From assembly GCF_008017415.1 (NCBI RefSeq), contig NZ_VRSV01000002.1, forward strand, positions 186,001 to 250,000: a stretch of DNA of 64,000 nt, written 5' to 3'. A program made the translations under genes and the position numbers. Of the stretch, positions 42,659-51,772 are shown in pieces. The first letter of the stretch is position 1. Every line of letters begins with the position of its first letter. The notes under the pieces are model-generated. The model had not been told where the DNA came from, did no database searches, and was given only the letters and a program-made list of their open reading frames with translations. The stretch comes from Microbacterium hatanonis (GTDB taxonomy: Bacteria; Actinomycetota; Actinomycetes; Actinomycetales; Microbacteriaceae).

Positions 42659-44869
42659 ATGTCCACCACCGCCATCCCGGTCCCCGATCCCGTCGAAGGG
42701 CGCGCACCGATCCCTGATCCCGCCGAAGGGTCGACGACCCGCGGCCCGCAGCGCGCCTTCGGCGTGGCCCAGCTCGTCGAAGCGCTCCCGGGAGCGCTGA
42801 TCAAGCTCAACCCGGCCGCCCTCTGGCGCAACCCCGTGATGTTCCTCGTGTGGGTGGGCGCGGCCCTGACCACCCTCATCGCGATTGCCGAGCCGTTCCT
42901 CGGCGGCCCCGAAGCCTCCGGCGGCACCGCCGTGCCCGCCGGTTTCACGTGGGGCATCGCGGTCTGGCTCTGGCTGACGGTGCTGTTCGCGAACCTCGCC
43001 GAGTCGGTGGCCGAGGGCCGCGGCAAGGCGCAGGCCTCGGCGCTGCGCCAGACCCGCACCACGACGAGCGCCCGGCGGGTGGTCGGATACGACGCGTCAT
43101 CGGATGCGGCGGCCACCGCAGCATCGATCGTCGAGGCACCGTCGGCCGACCTCACCCTCGGTGACGTCGTGGTGGTGACCGCGGGCGAGCTCATCCCCGG
43201 CGACGGCGACATCGTCTGGGGGATCGCCACGGTGGACGAGTCGGCGATCACGGGCGAGTCGGCCCCGGTCGTGCGGGAGTCCGGCGGCGACCGCAGCGCG
43301 GTGACCGGCGGCACCCGCGTGCTGTCGGACCGGATCGTCGTGCGCATCACCTCGAAACCCGGTGAGACGTTCGTCGACCGCATGATCGCCCTCGTGGAGG
43401 GCGCCTCGCGCCAGCGCACCCCGAACGAGATCGCTCTGAACATCCTGCTGGCGAGCCTGTCGATCGTGTTCGTCATCGTCGTGCTGGCGATGAACCCGAT
43501 CGCCTCGTACGCGGCGTCGCCGGTCAGCATCCCGGTGCTGATCGCGCTGCTCGTCTGCCTCATCCCCACCACGATCGGGGCGCTCCTGAGCGCCATCGGC
43601 ATCGCCGGCATGGACCGGCTCGTCCAGCGCAACGTGCTCGCCATGTCGGGCCGCGCCGTCGAAGCCGCGGGCGACGTGACGACGCTGCTCCTCGACAAGA
43701 CCGGAACGATCACCTACGGCAACCGCCGGGCGACCGACTTCGTGCGCATGCCCGGCGTGCCGGCCGACGACCTCGCCCGCGCCGCCTCGCTCTCGTCGCT
43801 CGCCGACCCGACGCCCGAGGGCACCTCGGTCGTCGAGCTGGCCGCGGCGCAGGGGGTCGTCGCGACCCTCCCCGACGGGGCCGTGTCGGTGCCCTTCACC
43901 GCTCAGACACGGATGAGCGGTCTCGACCTCCCCGACGGCACCCAGGTGCGCAAGGGCGCTGGCTCCGCGGTTCTCGCCTGGCTGGAGGCGTCCGACGCCG
44001 CCCCCTCGACGTCGCTGCGGGCGCAACTCGTGAGCGAGACGGATGCGATCGCCGCCTCGGGCGGCACCCCGCTCGTCGTCGCGACCCTTCGGCAGGCTCA
44101 GGGACCGGGGGAGGCGGGCTCGGCGACCGGCACCGTGCTCGGGGTCGTCCACCTGAAGGACGTCGTCAAGGACGGACTGCGCGAACGGTTCGACGAGCTG
44201 CGCGCGATGGGCATCCGCACGGTCATGATCACCGGTGACAACCCGCTCACCGCGAAGGCGATCGCCGCCGAGGCGGGCGTCGACGACTTCCTCGCCGAGG
44301 CAACCCCCGAAGACAAGCTCGCCCTCATCCAGCGCGAGCAGGAGGGCGGCAACCTCGTCGCGATGACCGGCGACGGCACCAACGACGCCCCCGCGCTCGC
44401 CCAGGCCGACGTCGGGGTCGCGATGAACACCGGCACGTCGGCGGCGAAGGAGGCCGGCAACATGGTGGACCTCGACTCCGACCCGACCAAGCTGATCGAC
44501 ATCGTGCGGATCGGCAAGCAGCTGCTCATCACGCGCGGCGCGCTCACGACGTTCTCCCTCGCCAACGACATCGCGAAGTACTTCGCGATCATCCCGGCGA
44601 TGTTCATGGGGGTCTTCCCCGGTCTCGCCGCGCTCAACGTGATGCAGCTCAGCTCACCGGCTTCGGCGGTGACGAGCGCGATCATCTTCAACGCGCTGGT
44701 CATCATCGTGCTGATCCCGCTGGCGCTGCGGGGCGTGCGGTACCGCGCGGCGAGCGCCTCGGCGACCCTCAGTCGCAACCTCGTGATCTACGGCCTCGGC
44801 GGCGTGATCGCGCCCTTCATCGGCATCAAGCTCATCGACCTCGTCGTGAGTCTCATCCCGGGCTTCTGA
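42659..44869 (+). CDS. kdpB: Potassium-transporting ATPase ATP-binding subunit KdpB
   Basis: 736-residue P-type ATPase. Phosphorylation site D346 is in [14 protein letters not shown], the actuator motif is TGESAPVV, and the hinge [22 protein letters not shown] is intact; membrane charges needed for coupling are in SAANNN-facing helices of KdpA. The protein is somewhat longer than usual (about 680-700). The excess is explained in part by DNA repeats: residues about 8-24 ([14 protein letters not shown]) come from two copies of a 22-bp repeat, and a third, inverted copy at 44085-44106 encodes LRQAQGP in the nucleotide-binding domain. Whether these peptides affect function is unknown. Confidence 0.97.
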   Translation: MSTTAIPVPDPVEGRAPIPDPAEGSTTRGPQRAFGVAQLVEALPGALIKLNPAALWRNPVMFLVWVGAALTTLIAIAEPFLGGPEASGGTAVPAGFTWGIAVWLWLTVLFANLAESVAEGRGKAQASALRQTRTTTSARRVVGYDASSDAAATAASIVEAPSADLTLGDVVVVTAGELIPGDGDIVWGIATVDESAITGESAPVVRESGGDRSAVTGGTRVLSDRIVVRITSKPGETFVDRMIALVEGASRQRTPNEIALNILLASLSIVFVIVVLAMNPIASYAASPVSIPVLIALLVCLIPTTIGALLSAIGIAGMDRLVQRNVLAMSGRAVEAAGDVTTLLLDKTGTITYGNRRATDFVRMPGVPADDLARAASLSSLADPTPEGTSVVELAAAQGVVATLPDGAVSVPFTAQTRMSGLDLPDGTQVRKGAGSAVLAWLEASDAAPSTSLRAQLVSETDAIAASGGTPLVVATLRQAQGPGEAGSATGTVLGVVHLKDVVKDGLRERFDELRAMGIRTVMITGDNPLTAKAIAAEAGVDDFLAEATPEDKLALIQREQEGGNLVAMTGDGTNDAPALAQADVGVAMNTGTSAAKEAGNMVDLDSDPTKLIDIVRIGKQLLITRGALTTFSLANDIAKYFAIIPAMFMGVFPGLAALNVMQLSSPASAVTSAIIFNALVIIVLIPLALRGVRYRAASASATLSRNLVIYGLGGVIAPFIGIKLIDLVVSLIPGF
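42679..42730 (+). repeat. Two 22-bp repeat units in the 5' end of kdpB
   Basis: Units at 42679-42700 and 42709-42730 both end CCGAAGGG or TCGAAGGG and share GATCC-type cores. They differ from each other at about four positions and are read in the same frame, giving PDPVEG and PDPAEG. Confidence 0.7.
44085..44106 (-). repeat. Third 22-bp repeat unit, inverted, inside kdpB
   Basis: CCCTTCGGCAGGCTCAGGGA plus CC; its complement has the same CCTGA...GCCGAAGGG organisation as the units at 42679-42730. It encodes LRQAQGP. Confidence 0.7.
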
Positions 44870-44880
44870 AAGGTCCAGCC

Positions 44881-45477
44881 ATGCGTACCATTGTCCGCAC
44901 CACCGGCGTCGCCGTCCGCGCGATGCTCGTCTTCACGGTCGTTCTCGGCCTCGGCTACATGCTGCTGATCACCGCGATCGGTCAGCTCGCCCTCCCCGGC
45001 CAGGCCAACGGCTCGCTCGTCCGGGACGCCGACGGCCAGGTCGTCGGCTCGTCGTTGATCGGCCAGTCGTTCACCGACGCCGACGGCGCCCCGCTGCCGG
45101 AGTACTTCCAGTCGCGGCCGTCCGCGGCGGGCGACGGCTACGACGGCGGGGCCTCGAGCGGGTCGAACTACGGCCCCGAGAACGACGACCTCATCGCCGC
45201 GATCGGCGAGCGCCAGGCGACGATCGCCGACCTCGACGGGGTCGCTGCGGCCGGGATCCCCGCCGATGCGGTCACCGCCTCCGGCTCCGGTCTCGACCCC
45301 GACATCAGCGTCGCGTACGCCCTCCTCCAGGTCGACCGCGTGGCCGAGGCCCGCGATCTCGACGCGGGAGAGGTACGCGAACTCGTGGAGCGCAGCATCC
45401 GCCCCCGCGACCTCGGGTTCCTCGGCGAGCCGCGCGTGAACGTGCTCGAGCTCAACCTCGCGCTCGACGCGCGCTGA
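44881..45477 (+). CDS. kdpC: Potassium-transporting ATPase subunit KdpC
   Basis: 198 residues: one N-terminal membrane helix (AMLVFTVVLGLGYMLLITAI) and an extracytoplasmic domain. Family motifs GSLVRDADGQVVGSSLIGQSF, YFQSRPSAAG, SSGSNYGPEN and the C-terminal GEPRVNVLELNLALD are all present. KdpC supports K+ binding and complex assembly. ATG 44881 has AAAGG seven bases upstream, 11 bases after kdpB. It ends the structural operon and is separated from kdpD by 118 bases with a nested hairpin. Confidence 0.96.
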   Translation: MRTIVRTTGVAVRAMLVFTVVLGLGYMLLITAIGQLALPGQANGSLVRDADGQVVGSSLIGQSFTDADGAPLPEYFQSRPSAAGDGYDGGASSGSNYGPENDDLIAAIGERQATIADLDGVAAAGIPADAVTASGSGLDPDISVAYALLQVDRVAEARDLDAGEVRELVERSIRPRDLGFLGEPRVNVLELNLALDAR

Positions 45478-45497
45478 TGTGCCGCACGCATCCCGCT

Positions 45498-45540
45498 CCC
45501 TGTCGCGCAGGGCGGGTCGCCGGCGACATCTGCGACAGGG
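45498..45540 (+). terminator. Nested palindrome between kdpC and kdpD
   Basis: Outer CCCTGTCGC (45498-45506) pairs with GCGACAGGG (45532-45540); inside lies the perfect palindrome GTCGCCGGCGAC (45516-45527). It probably ends kdpFABC ahead of the separate kdpD promoter. Confidence 0.65.
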
Positions 45541-45583
45541 GAACGGATGCTGCGCGCCCGCGCACCGCACGAACGGCAGAGAT

Positions 45584-45589
45584 TAGGGT
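45584..45589 (+). promoter_or_regulatory. -10 hexamer TAGGGT of kdpD (leaderless)
   Basis: TAGGGT, then GACGAC, then ATG 45596: kdpDE has its own promoter. Confidence 0.6.
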
Positions 45590-45595
45590 GACGAC

Positions 45596-48097
45596 ATGAA
45601 ACGCGGGCGGTTGCGGGTGCTGCTCGGGGCAGCGCCCGGCGTCGGCAAGACGTACGAGATGCTCGAGGAGGGCAGGCGCCTGCAGGGCGACGGGCGCGAC
45701 GTCGTCATCGCCGTCGTCGAGACGCACGGCCGGGCGGCGACCGCCGCGCAGACCGCCGGCCTTCCCGAGGTCCCCCGGCGCACGGTGATGCACCGCGGGG
45801 TCGAGCTGACCGAGATGGACCTCGACGCCGTCCTCGAGCGGCGCCCCTCGCTCGCCCTCGTCGACGAGCTCGCGCACACGAACGCCCCCGGATCCCGGCA
45901 CGAGAAGCGCTGGCAGGACGTCGACGACCTGCTCGCCGCCGGGATCGACGTCATCACGACCGTCAACGTGCAGCACATCGAATCGCTCAACGACGTCGTA
46001 CAGAAGATCACGGGCGTCGAGCAGCGGGAGACGGTGCCGGATGCGGTGGTCCGCGGCGCGGATCAGATCGAGGTCGTCGACCTCGCCCCCGCATCCCTGC
46101 GCGACCGCCTGGCTGCGGGCCACGTCTACCCGGCGGAGCGGATCGACGCCGCCCTGTCGAACTACTTCCGCCTCGGCAACCTCACGGCGCTGCGCGAGCT
46201 CGCGCTGCTGTGGCTCGCCGACGAGGTCGACAGCGCGCTGAAGACCTATCGCGCCGAGCACGGCATCGAGGGGGCGTGGCAGGCGCGCGAACGCGTCGTC
46301 GTGACCCTGACCGGCGGGCCCGAGGGCGAGACGCTCCTGCGGCGGGGCGCCCGGATCGCCGCGCGCTCGGCGGGAGGCGAACTGCTCGCCGTGCACGTCA
46401 CGAGCCAGGACGGCCTCCGGCAGGCGGCACCCGGGGCACTCGCGGCGCAGCGTGCTCTCGTCGAATCGCTCGGCGGCACATACCACCAGGTCGTCGGCGA
46501 CGACGTCGCCCGCACGCTCGTCGAGTTCGCGCGATCGGTCAACGCCTCGCAGCTGGTCGTCGGTGTCAGCCGTCGCGGTCGGCTCGCCGCCGCCCTCACC
46601 GGGCCCGGTATCGGCGCGACCGTGATCCGCGAGTCGGGCGACATCGACGTGCACATCGTCACGCACGCGGCTGCCGGCGGACGCTTCGCGCTCCCCCGGC
46701 TCACCGGCGGCGCCCTCAGCCTGAAGCGCCGCGTGCTCGGCTTCGTCGTGGCCGTCACCGGAGGGCCGCTCCTGTCGTGGCTGCTCTTCGCCACCAGTTC
46801 CGACGAGTCGATCACGTCCGACGTGCTCGCCTACCAGCTGCTCGTCGTGATCGTCGCGCTCGTGGGCGGCATCTGGCCGGCGCTGTTCGCGGCCGTGCTG
46901 TCGGGCTTCACGCTCGACTTCCTGTTCGTCGACCCACTGTTCACGGTGACGATCGACGACCCGGCGCACGCCCTGTCGCTCGTCCTGTACGTCGTGATCG
47001 CGATCCTGGTCAGCTACATCGTCGACCAGGCGGCCCGCCGGGCGCGGGCGGCGCGGCGGGCGCTGGCGGAGTCCGAACTGCTCGCCACCGTGGCCGGCAG
47101 CATCCTGCGCGGCGAGAGCGCCGTGCCCGCCCTCGTCAGCCGCACGCGCGAGGCGTTCGGCATGGCCGGGGTGCGTCTGGTCGATGCGTCGGGCGACGTG
47201 CTCGCGACCGACGGCGAGCCGTTGCGCGGCGACGCGGCCGTGGCGATCCCGGTCGGTGCGGGCCGCGCGACGCTCGAGCTGCACGGCGGAGACCTGGATG
47301 CTGCCGAACGCCGCCTCCTCGACGTCATCGTCGCCCAGCTCGGGGCGGCGATCGAGCACACCGACCTCACCGAGACCGCTCGCGAGGCGGGGATCCTCGC
47401 CGAGACCGACTACGTGCGCACCGCCCTCCTCTCGGCCGTCAGCCACGACCTCCGACGCCCGCTCGCCGCGGCGGTCGCCTCGGTCGGGGGCCTCCGGGCC
47501 ACCGACGTGCGGCTGTCCGAATCCGACCGCGCCGAACTGCTCGCCACCGCCGACGAGAGCCTGCACACGCTCACGGCGCTGGTCACCGATCTCCTCGACG
47601 TGAGTCGCGTCCAGGCGGGGGTGCTCGCCGTCTCGCTCGCCCCGGTCGACGCCGCCGACGTCGTGCTGGCCGCGGTCGACGAGCTCGGCCTCGGCCCCGA
47701 CAGCGTCGAGCTGGCCCTCGATCCCGACCTGCCCGCAGTCTCGGCCGATCCCGTGCTGCTGCAACGCGTGCTCGTCAACGTGCTGGCGAACGCCGCCCGG
47801 CACTCGCCCGCCGGCACGCGCGTGCGCGTGGCGACGAGCCGTCTCGCCGGAACCGCGGAGATCCGCGTCGTCGACCACGGGCCCGGGGTCGAGCCCGATC
47901 GCCGCAGCGACATGTTCGCCCCCTTCCAGCGCTTCGGCGACACCGACAACAGCACGGGTCTCGGGCTGGGCCTGGCCCTGTCGAAAGGCTTCGCCGAGGG
48001 CATGGGCGGTACGCTCACGCCCGAGGACACACCCGGAGGAGGGCTCACGATGGTGATCGCGCTCCCCGTGGCATCGCCCGAGGCGGTCGCGCCGTGA
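45596..48097 (+). CDS. kdpD: Sensor histidine kinase KdpD
   Basis: 833 residues with the standard layout. The N-terminal KdpD domain has the ATP loop GAAPGVGKTYEMLEEG at about 13-28 and ELAHTNAPGSRHEKRWQDV. A Usp-like domain spans about 235-365. Four clustered membrane helices (DUF4118) lie at about 380-480, with a GAF-like segment following. The transmitter has H617 in SAVSHDLRRPLAA, N-box NVLANAARHSPAG and G-boxes DHGPGV and GLGLALSKG. It senses K+ limitation/osmotic state and phosphorylates KdpE. The GTGA overlap with kdpE couples the two. The start is fixed by TAGGGT-N6-ATG. Confidence 0.96.
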   Translation: MKRGRLRVLLGAAPGVGKTYEMLEEGRRLQGDGRDVVIAVVETHGRAATAAQTAGLPEVPRRTVMHRGVELTEMDLDAVLERRPSLALVDELAHTNAPGSRHEKRWQDVDDLLAAGIDVITTVNVQHIESLNDVVQKITGVEQRETVPDAVVRGADQIEVVDLAPASLRDRLAAGHVYPAERIDAALSNYFRLGNLTALRELALLWLADEVDSALKTYRAEHGIEGAWQARERVVVTLTGGPEGETLLRRGARIAARSAGGELLAVHVTSQDGLRQAAPGALAAQRALVESLGGTYHQVVGDDVARTLVEFARSVNASQLVVGVSRRGRLAAALTGPGIGATVIRESGDIDVHIVTHAAAGGRFALPRLTGGALSLKRRVLGFVVAVTGGPLLSWLLFATSSDESITSDVLAYQLLVVIVALVGGIWPALFAAVLSGFTLDFLFVDPLFTVTIDDPAHALSLVLYVVIAILVSYIVDQAARRARAARRALAESELLATVAGSILRGESAVPALVSRTREAFGMAGVRLVDASGDVLATDGEPLRGDAAVAIPVGAGRATLELHGGDLDAAERRLLDVIVAQLGAAIEHTDLTETAREAGILAETDYVRTALLSAVSHDLRRPLAAAVASVGGLRATDVRLSESDRAELLATADESLHTLTALVTDLLDVSRVQAGVLAVSLAPVDAADVVLAAVDELGLGPDSVELALDPDLPAVSADPVLLQRVLVNVLANAARHSPAGTRVRVATSRLAGTAEIRVVDHGPGVEPDRRSDMFAPFQRFGDTDNSTGLGLGLALSKGFAEGMGGTLTPEDTPGGGLTMVIALPVASPEAVAP

Positions 48098-48768
48098 AGG
48101 TGCTGATCGCCGACGACGACCCGCAGCTGGTGCGGGCGCTGCGCATCACCCTCGCCGCGCACGGCTACGACGTCGTGGCCGCCTCCGACGGAGCAGCGGC
48201 CATCGCCGCGGCCGCGCAGGCGCACCCCGATCTGGTACTGCTCGACCTCGGGATGCCCCGGCTCGACGGGGTGCAGGTGATCGAGGCGATCCGCGGGTGG
48301 TCGAGCGTGCCGATCCTGGTCGTCTCGGGGCGCACGGGGTCGGCCGACAAGGTCGACGCGCTCGACGCCGGTGCCGACGACTACGTCACCAAGCCGTTCC
48401 AGATCGACGAGCTGCTCGCACGGCTGCGTGCGCTCTCGCGGCGACAGGGCGCGGCGACCGACGAACCGACCGTGCGCTTCGGCGACGTCGTCGTCGACCT
48501 CGCGGCGAAGTCGGTCACCCGGGCCGGCACCACCGTGCACCTGACGCCGACGGAGTGGCGGATGCTGGAGTTCCTCGCCCGGAACCCCGGCGCACTCGTC
48601 ACCCGCCAGACCCTGCTGAAGGAGATCTGGGCCAGCGAGCAGGTGAGCGACTCGGGCTACCTGCGCCTGTACATCTCGCAGCTGCGCAAGAAGCTCGAAC
48701 GCGACCCCGCGCACCCCGTGCACCTCCTGACCGAGTCGGGCATGGGCTACCGCCTCGTCACCGACTGA
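48094..48768 (+). CDS. kdpE: Response regulator KdpE
   Basis: 224 residues, OmpR/PhoB type. The receiver domain has acidic pocket IADDDPQ, phospho-acceptor D51 in VLLDLGMPR and Lys in DYVTKPF. The winged-helix DNA-binding domain covers about 125-222 with LTPTEWRMLEFLARNPG and SGYLRLYISQLRKKLE, ending in the typical GYRL. Start is GTG 48094 overlapping the kdpD stop. It should activate kdpFABC at the unmarked site in 40594-40803. A 16-bp perfect hairpin follows. Confidence 0.96.
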   Translation: MKVLIADDDPQLVRALRITLAAHGYDVVAASDGAAAIAAAAQAHPDLVLLDLGMPRLDGVQVIEAIRGWSSVPILVVSGRTGSADKVDALDAGADDYVTKPFQIDELLARLRALSRRQGAATDEPTVRFGDVVVDLAAKSVTRAGTTVHLTPTEWRMLEFLARNPGALVTRQTLLKEIWASEQVSDSGYLRLYISQLRKKLERDPAHPVHLLTESGMGYRLVTD

Positions 48769-48801
48769 CCCCGCGCTACGGCCGCCGCTCGCCGAACCTC
48801 T

Positions 48802-48861
48802 GACCGCGAGACGTCATCCCGGATACGAGACTGCAGGCGTAGGTCGCAGTCTCGTATCCGG
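48802..48861. terminator. GACCGCGAGAC element plus 16-bp perfect hairpin after kdpE
   Basis: GACCGCGAGAC at 48802-48812 is followed by arms CCGGATACGAGACTGC (48819-48834) and GCAGTCTCGTATCCGG (48846-48861), 11-base loop. It lies between convergent kdpE and the hypothetical gene. Confidence 0.8.
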
Positions 48862-48989
48862 ATTGAGGTTTCGACGACTCGGGCGCGACGCGCGTCAGGC
48901 GGGGTCGTCGTCGGGCGGCTCGGGAGACGACGCGGTGGCCTCGACACGGGCGCAGCGCACGGCGTGGAGGATCGTGTGGAGCAGCACGG

Positions 48990-49481
48990 TCAGCGCCCGC
49001 GGGAGGGGCGCACATCGCCCACGCTGAAGCATCCCGGGCAGGGCACGGCGACGAGGTCGCCGACGCGCGGGTCGCCCGGAATGCGCACCACACCCGACAC
49101 CGCGCCCGAGTTGGCGTCGAGCACCGAGAACGGCTGCTCGTACGCGTGAGAGACGCGGCCGAGGAGCCGCGCCTCCCGCCACAGCGGAGCGTGGAGGCGG
49201 AACGTCGCGTCGAGGCGGATGCTGCCCGCATCCGTCTCGGCGATGCGGGCGACCACGACCGTGGTCGAGTCGGTCGACGACACGACGCCCCCCGACATCG
49301 GGATCACGGCCGCGCCGGTGTAGACGCAGGGCGTCGCGCAGAGGTCGACGATGCGCAGGAGCGACACCCCCGCGACCACGACGTCGTCGAGGGTGGGGGT
49401 CGTGCGCGCCGGCCAGACCTCCCGGTCGAAGGGCGAGGGAAGGCTGTCGCGGAGCGTGGGGAGGATCGACGTGAGGGTCAT
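48990..49481 (-). CDS. Hypothetical protein, possibly frameshifted at its 3' end
   Basis: 163 residues from ATG 49481 (TAGACC seven bases upstream) to the stop at 48990. I recognise no family. It is predicted soluble and beta-rich: LDDVVVAGVSLLRIVDLC, TTVVVARIAETDAGSIRLDATFRLH, VLDANSGAVSGVVRIPGDPRVGDLVAVPCPGC. The frame ends abruptly after GDVRPSRGR. The next frame carries a GC3-rich, natural-looking tail (LTVLLHTILHAV ... SSPEPPDDDPA) with its stop at 48895. One extra base in the C4 run (plus-strand GGGG near 49006-49010) would join them into a protein of about 196 residues. Confidence 0.6.
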   Translation of the reverse strand: MTLTSILPTLRDSLPSPFDREVWPARTTPTLDDVVVAGVSLLRIVDLCATPCVYTGAAVIPMSGGVVSSTDSTTVVVARIAETDAGSIRLDATFRLHAPLWREARLLGRVSHAYEQPFSVLDANSGAVSGVVRIPGDPRVGDLVAVPCPGCFSVGDVRPSRGR

Positions 49482-49488
49482 GTCGTCC

Positions 49489-49494
49489 GGTCTA
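49489..49494 (-). promoter_or_regulatory. -10 hexamer TAGACC of the hypothetical gene (leaderless)
   Basis: TAGACC on the minus strand, seven bases before ATG 49481. Confidence 0.5.
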
Positions 49495-49520
49495 CGCCCG
49501 CTCACCCGGCCCGCCCGCGG

Positions 49521-49572
49521 TCCTCACGCAATCCGTGCGCGCCCTCCCCCGTTCCTCACGCCTCCCGTGCGC
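49521..49572 (+). repeat. Direct repeat TCCTCACGC..CCGTGCGC, two copies
   Basis: 49521-49540 and 49553-49572 are near-identical 20-mers (TCCTCACGCAATCCGTGCGC against TCCTCACGCCTCCCGTGCGC) 32 bases apart, in the divergent gap between the hypothetical and ABC genes. Confidence 0.65.
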
Positions 49573-49583
49573 CGCCCGCCCCT

Positions 49584-49654
49584 GACCGCGAGACTTCATC
49601 CCACGCACGAGACTGCGCGCGTCGGAGGAAGTCTCGAGCCTGGGATGGAGTCTC
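49584..49654. repeat. Nested cruciform repeat beginning GACCGCGAGAC
   Basis: After GACCGCG, outer arms GAGACTTCATCCCA (49590-49603) and TGGGATGGAGTCTC (49641-49654) pair with one mismatch; inner arms CGAGACT (49608-49614) and AGTCTCG (49630-49636) pair exactly. It lies just before an ABC promoter, between divergent genes. Confidence 0.75.
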
Positions 49655-49694
49655 GCCGCCTCGGCGAGGCCGGGGACGAAAGAACCCGTCCCGA

Positions 49695-49700
49695 TAGGGT
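49695..49700 (+). promoter_or_regulatory. -10 hexamer TAGGGT of the ABC exporter operon (leaderless)
   Basis: TAGGGT, CGAACG, then ATG 49707. Confidence 0.6.
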
Positions 49701-49706
49701 CGAACG

Positions 49707-50639
49707 ATGAGCGCCACCATCGTCGCGGCCGGAGTCCGTCGTTCGTTCGGCACCGTGCCCGCGGTGCGGGACGTCAGCCTGCGGGCCGAGGCGGGGCGCG
49801 TCACCGGCCTCGTCGGACCCAACGGATCGGGCAAGACGACGCTCATGCTGATGCTGTCGTCGCTGCTGGCGCCGGATGCGGGCGAGATCAGCGTCGGCGG
49901 ATTCGACCCCGTCACCGAACCTCACGAGGTGCGGCGGCTGCTCGGCTGGATGCCCGACACGCTCGGCGCGTGGGGCTCGCTCTCCGCCCGCGAGACGCTC
50001 GTCGTGACCGGCCGTCTCTACGACGCCACGCGCGAGGACGCGCACGAGCGGGCCGAGGAGCTGCTGCAGCTCGTCGACCTCGCCTCCCTCGCCGAGGCGC
50101 CCGCGAGGGTGCTCTCCCGCGGACAGAAGCAGCGCCTCGGGCTCGCCCGCGCCCTCGTGCACGACCCCCAGGCCCTCCTCCTCGACGAGCCCGCCTCCGG
50201 CCTCGACCCCGAGGCCCGGATCGCCCTGCGCGTGCTGCTGCGCCGGTTCGCCGACGAGGGGCGCGCAGTTCTCGTCTCCAGCCACGTGCTCTCCGAGCTC
50301 GAGGAGGTCGTCGACGACGCGGTCTTCCTCCTGGACGGCGCGACGGTCGCCCCCGACCGCGTGGCCGCCGCCACGAGCCGTCGGCGCGCGTGGCGTGTGC
50401 GCCTCGCGAACACGCCGGCCGCAGCATCCGTCGAATCCATCGCCTCGGCGCTGCGCCTCGAGGCGTGGACCCTCGCCGTCGAGCGCCTCGGCGTGATGGT
50501 GCCGGTCGGATCCGACGACGAGGCGGCGTCCGCACTGCGCGCGCTCGTGGAAGCGGGTCTTCCCGTCGTGGAGTTCGCTCCGGCGACCGGCACTCTCGAA
50601 CACACCCTGCTCGACCTCCGCGACGGGAGCCCGACGTGA
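49707..50639 (+). CDS. ABC transporter ATP-binding protein (export type, CcmA-like)
   Basis: 310 residues. Walker A GLVGPNGSGKTTL near 35, Q-loop LLGWMPDTLG, signature VLSRGQKQRLGLARAL, Walker B ALLLDEPASGLD and H-loop VLVSSHVLSELEEV are all present, followed by a C-terminal domain of about 90 residues typical of drug/Na+-type two-gene exporters. The atypical signature (LSRGQ rather than LSGGQ) is common in this group. GTGA overlap with the permease gene. Substrate unknown; the permease has a large extracytoplasmic loop with cysteines. Confidence 0.9.
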   Translation: MSATIVAAGVRRSFGTVPAVRDVSLRAEAGRVTGLVGPNGSGKTTLMLMLSSLLAPDAGEISVGGFDPVTEPHEVRRLLGWMPDTLGAWGSLSARETLVVTGRLYDATREDAHERAEELLQLVDLASLAEAPARVLSRGQKQRLGLARALVHDPQALLLDEPASGLDPEARIALRVLLRRFADEGRAVLVSSHVLSELEEVVDDAVFLLDGATVAPDRVAAATSRRRAWRVRLANTPAAASVESIASALRLEAWTLAVERLGVMVPVGSDDEAASALRALVEAGLPVVEFAPATGTLEHTLLDLRDGSPT

Positions 50640-51772
50640 ACGCCGCCCGTATCGGGGTCATCGCCCGACTCGAACTGACGCAGCGCGTGCGCAGCGTCGC
50701 CTGGTACGTGCTGCTCGGCGTCTTCGCCGTCCTCCTCGTGGCGGTCACGGCCCTGTCGTTCGGGGCGACGGGGATGGCGTCGGGTGACACCGCCGGCGCG
50801 ACCGTGTTCTCGATCGTCGTCTACTTCGTGCTGCTGCTGGTCGTGCTGGTCTCGCCGACCCTGAGCGGCAACGCGATCAACGGCGATCGGGATGCAGCGA
50901 CCCTCGCCCCCGTGCAGGTCACCCTCGCCACCACCGGCGACATCCTGGTCGGCAAACTGCTCGCCGCGTGGGTGACGGGCCTGGCGTTCCTCGCGGTCGC
51001 GGTTCCGTTCCTCGTGCTCGCCACCGTCTCGGGCGGGGTGTCGATCGGGGTGCTGCTCGTCTCGCTCGTAGTGCTCGTCGTGGAGGTCGGCGTGGTCGCG
51101 GCGATCGGCGTCGGACTCAGCGGCATCCTCGCCCGCCCCCTGTTCTCGGTGGCCGTGACCTACCTGACGGTCGCCGCCCTCGTGCTGGGCACGCCGATCG
51201 CGTTCGGGCTCGCCACCGCCGCCAGCTACACCACCGTCGAGTCGAGGTCGCGAAACCTCGAACCCGTCTATCCGACGGATGTGCCCACGGTCGCCCCGGA
51301 GTGCATGACCGCCGCCCCCGGGCAGACCGAACCGCTGCCCCAGTGCACCGGCAGCGGGTCGGGGTTCGTCGAGCCGCAGTACGTGTGCGGCGAGTGGACG
51401 ACGAGCGAGTACCAGACCACGCGCAGCGACCACGTGTGGTGGCTGCTGGCCGCGAACCCGTTCATCGTGCTCGCCGACGCCACGCCGTCGCCGTTCGTCG
51501 ACGGGGAGCCCCGCGACATGTTCGGTTCGCTCAAGGTCTTCATCCGCTCCGCGCAGCTGTCACCGGAAGCCGCGTCGGAGTACGACGGATGCGCCACGCA
51601 GTCCGGCGCCTTCGGCTACACCCCGTCCGAGGAGCGCATCGAGGGCACCACCCCGAGCTGGTTCGTCGGACTCGCGGTGCAGGTCGCCCTCGCCGCGCTG
51701 CTGCTGTGGCGCGCCGCGGTGCGCACCCGCACCCCCGCGAAGCGCATGCCCCCGGGAACCCGCATCGCCTGA
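50636..51772 (+). CDS. ABC transporter permease with cysteine-bearing extracytoplasmic loop
   Basis: 378 residues from GTG 50636. Six membrane helices: one near residue 20, four clustered at about 60-190, and the last at about 345-365 (FVGLAVQVALAALLLWRAA). Between helices five and six is a polar loop of about 150 residues containing four cysteines (PECM, PQCT, YVCGEW, DGCAT), presumably outside the membrane and disulfide-bonded. The early SPTLSGNAINGDRDAATLAPVQVT segment is typical of ABC-2 permeases. With the upstream ATPase it forms an exporter or membrane-remodelling complex of unknown cargo. Confidence 0.87.
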   Translation: MNAARIGVIARLELTQRVRSVAWYVLLGVFAVLLVAVTALSFGATGMASGDTAGATVFSIVVYFVLLLVVLVSPTLSGNAINGDRDAATLAPVQVTLATTGDILVGKLLAAWVTGLAFLAVAVPFLVLATVSGGVSIGVLLVSLVVLVVEVGVVAAIGVGLSGILARPLFSVAVTYLTVAALVLGTPIAFGLATAASYTTVESRSRNLEPVYPTDVPTVAPECMTAAPGQTEPLPQCTGSGSGFVEPQYVCGEWTTSEYQTTRSDHVWWLLAANPFIVLADATPSPFVDGEPRDMFGSLKVFIRSAQLSPEAASEYDGCATQSGAFGYTPSEERIEGTTPSWFVGLAVQVALAALLLWRAAVRTRTPAKRMPPGTRIA

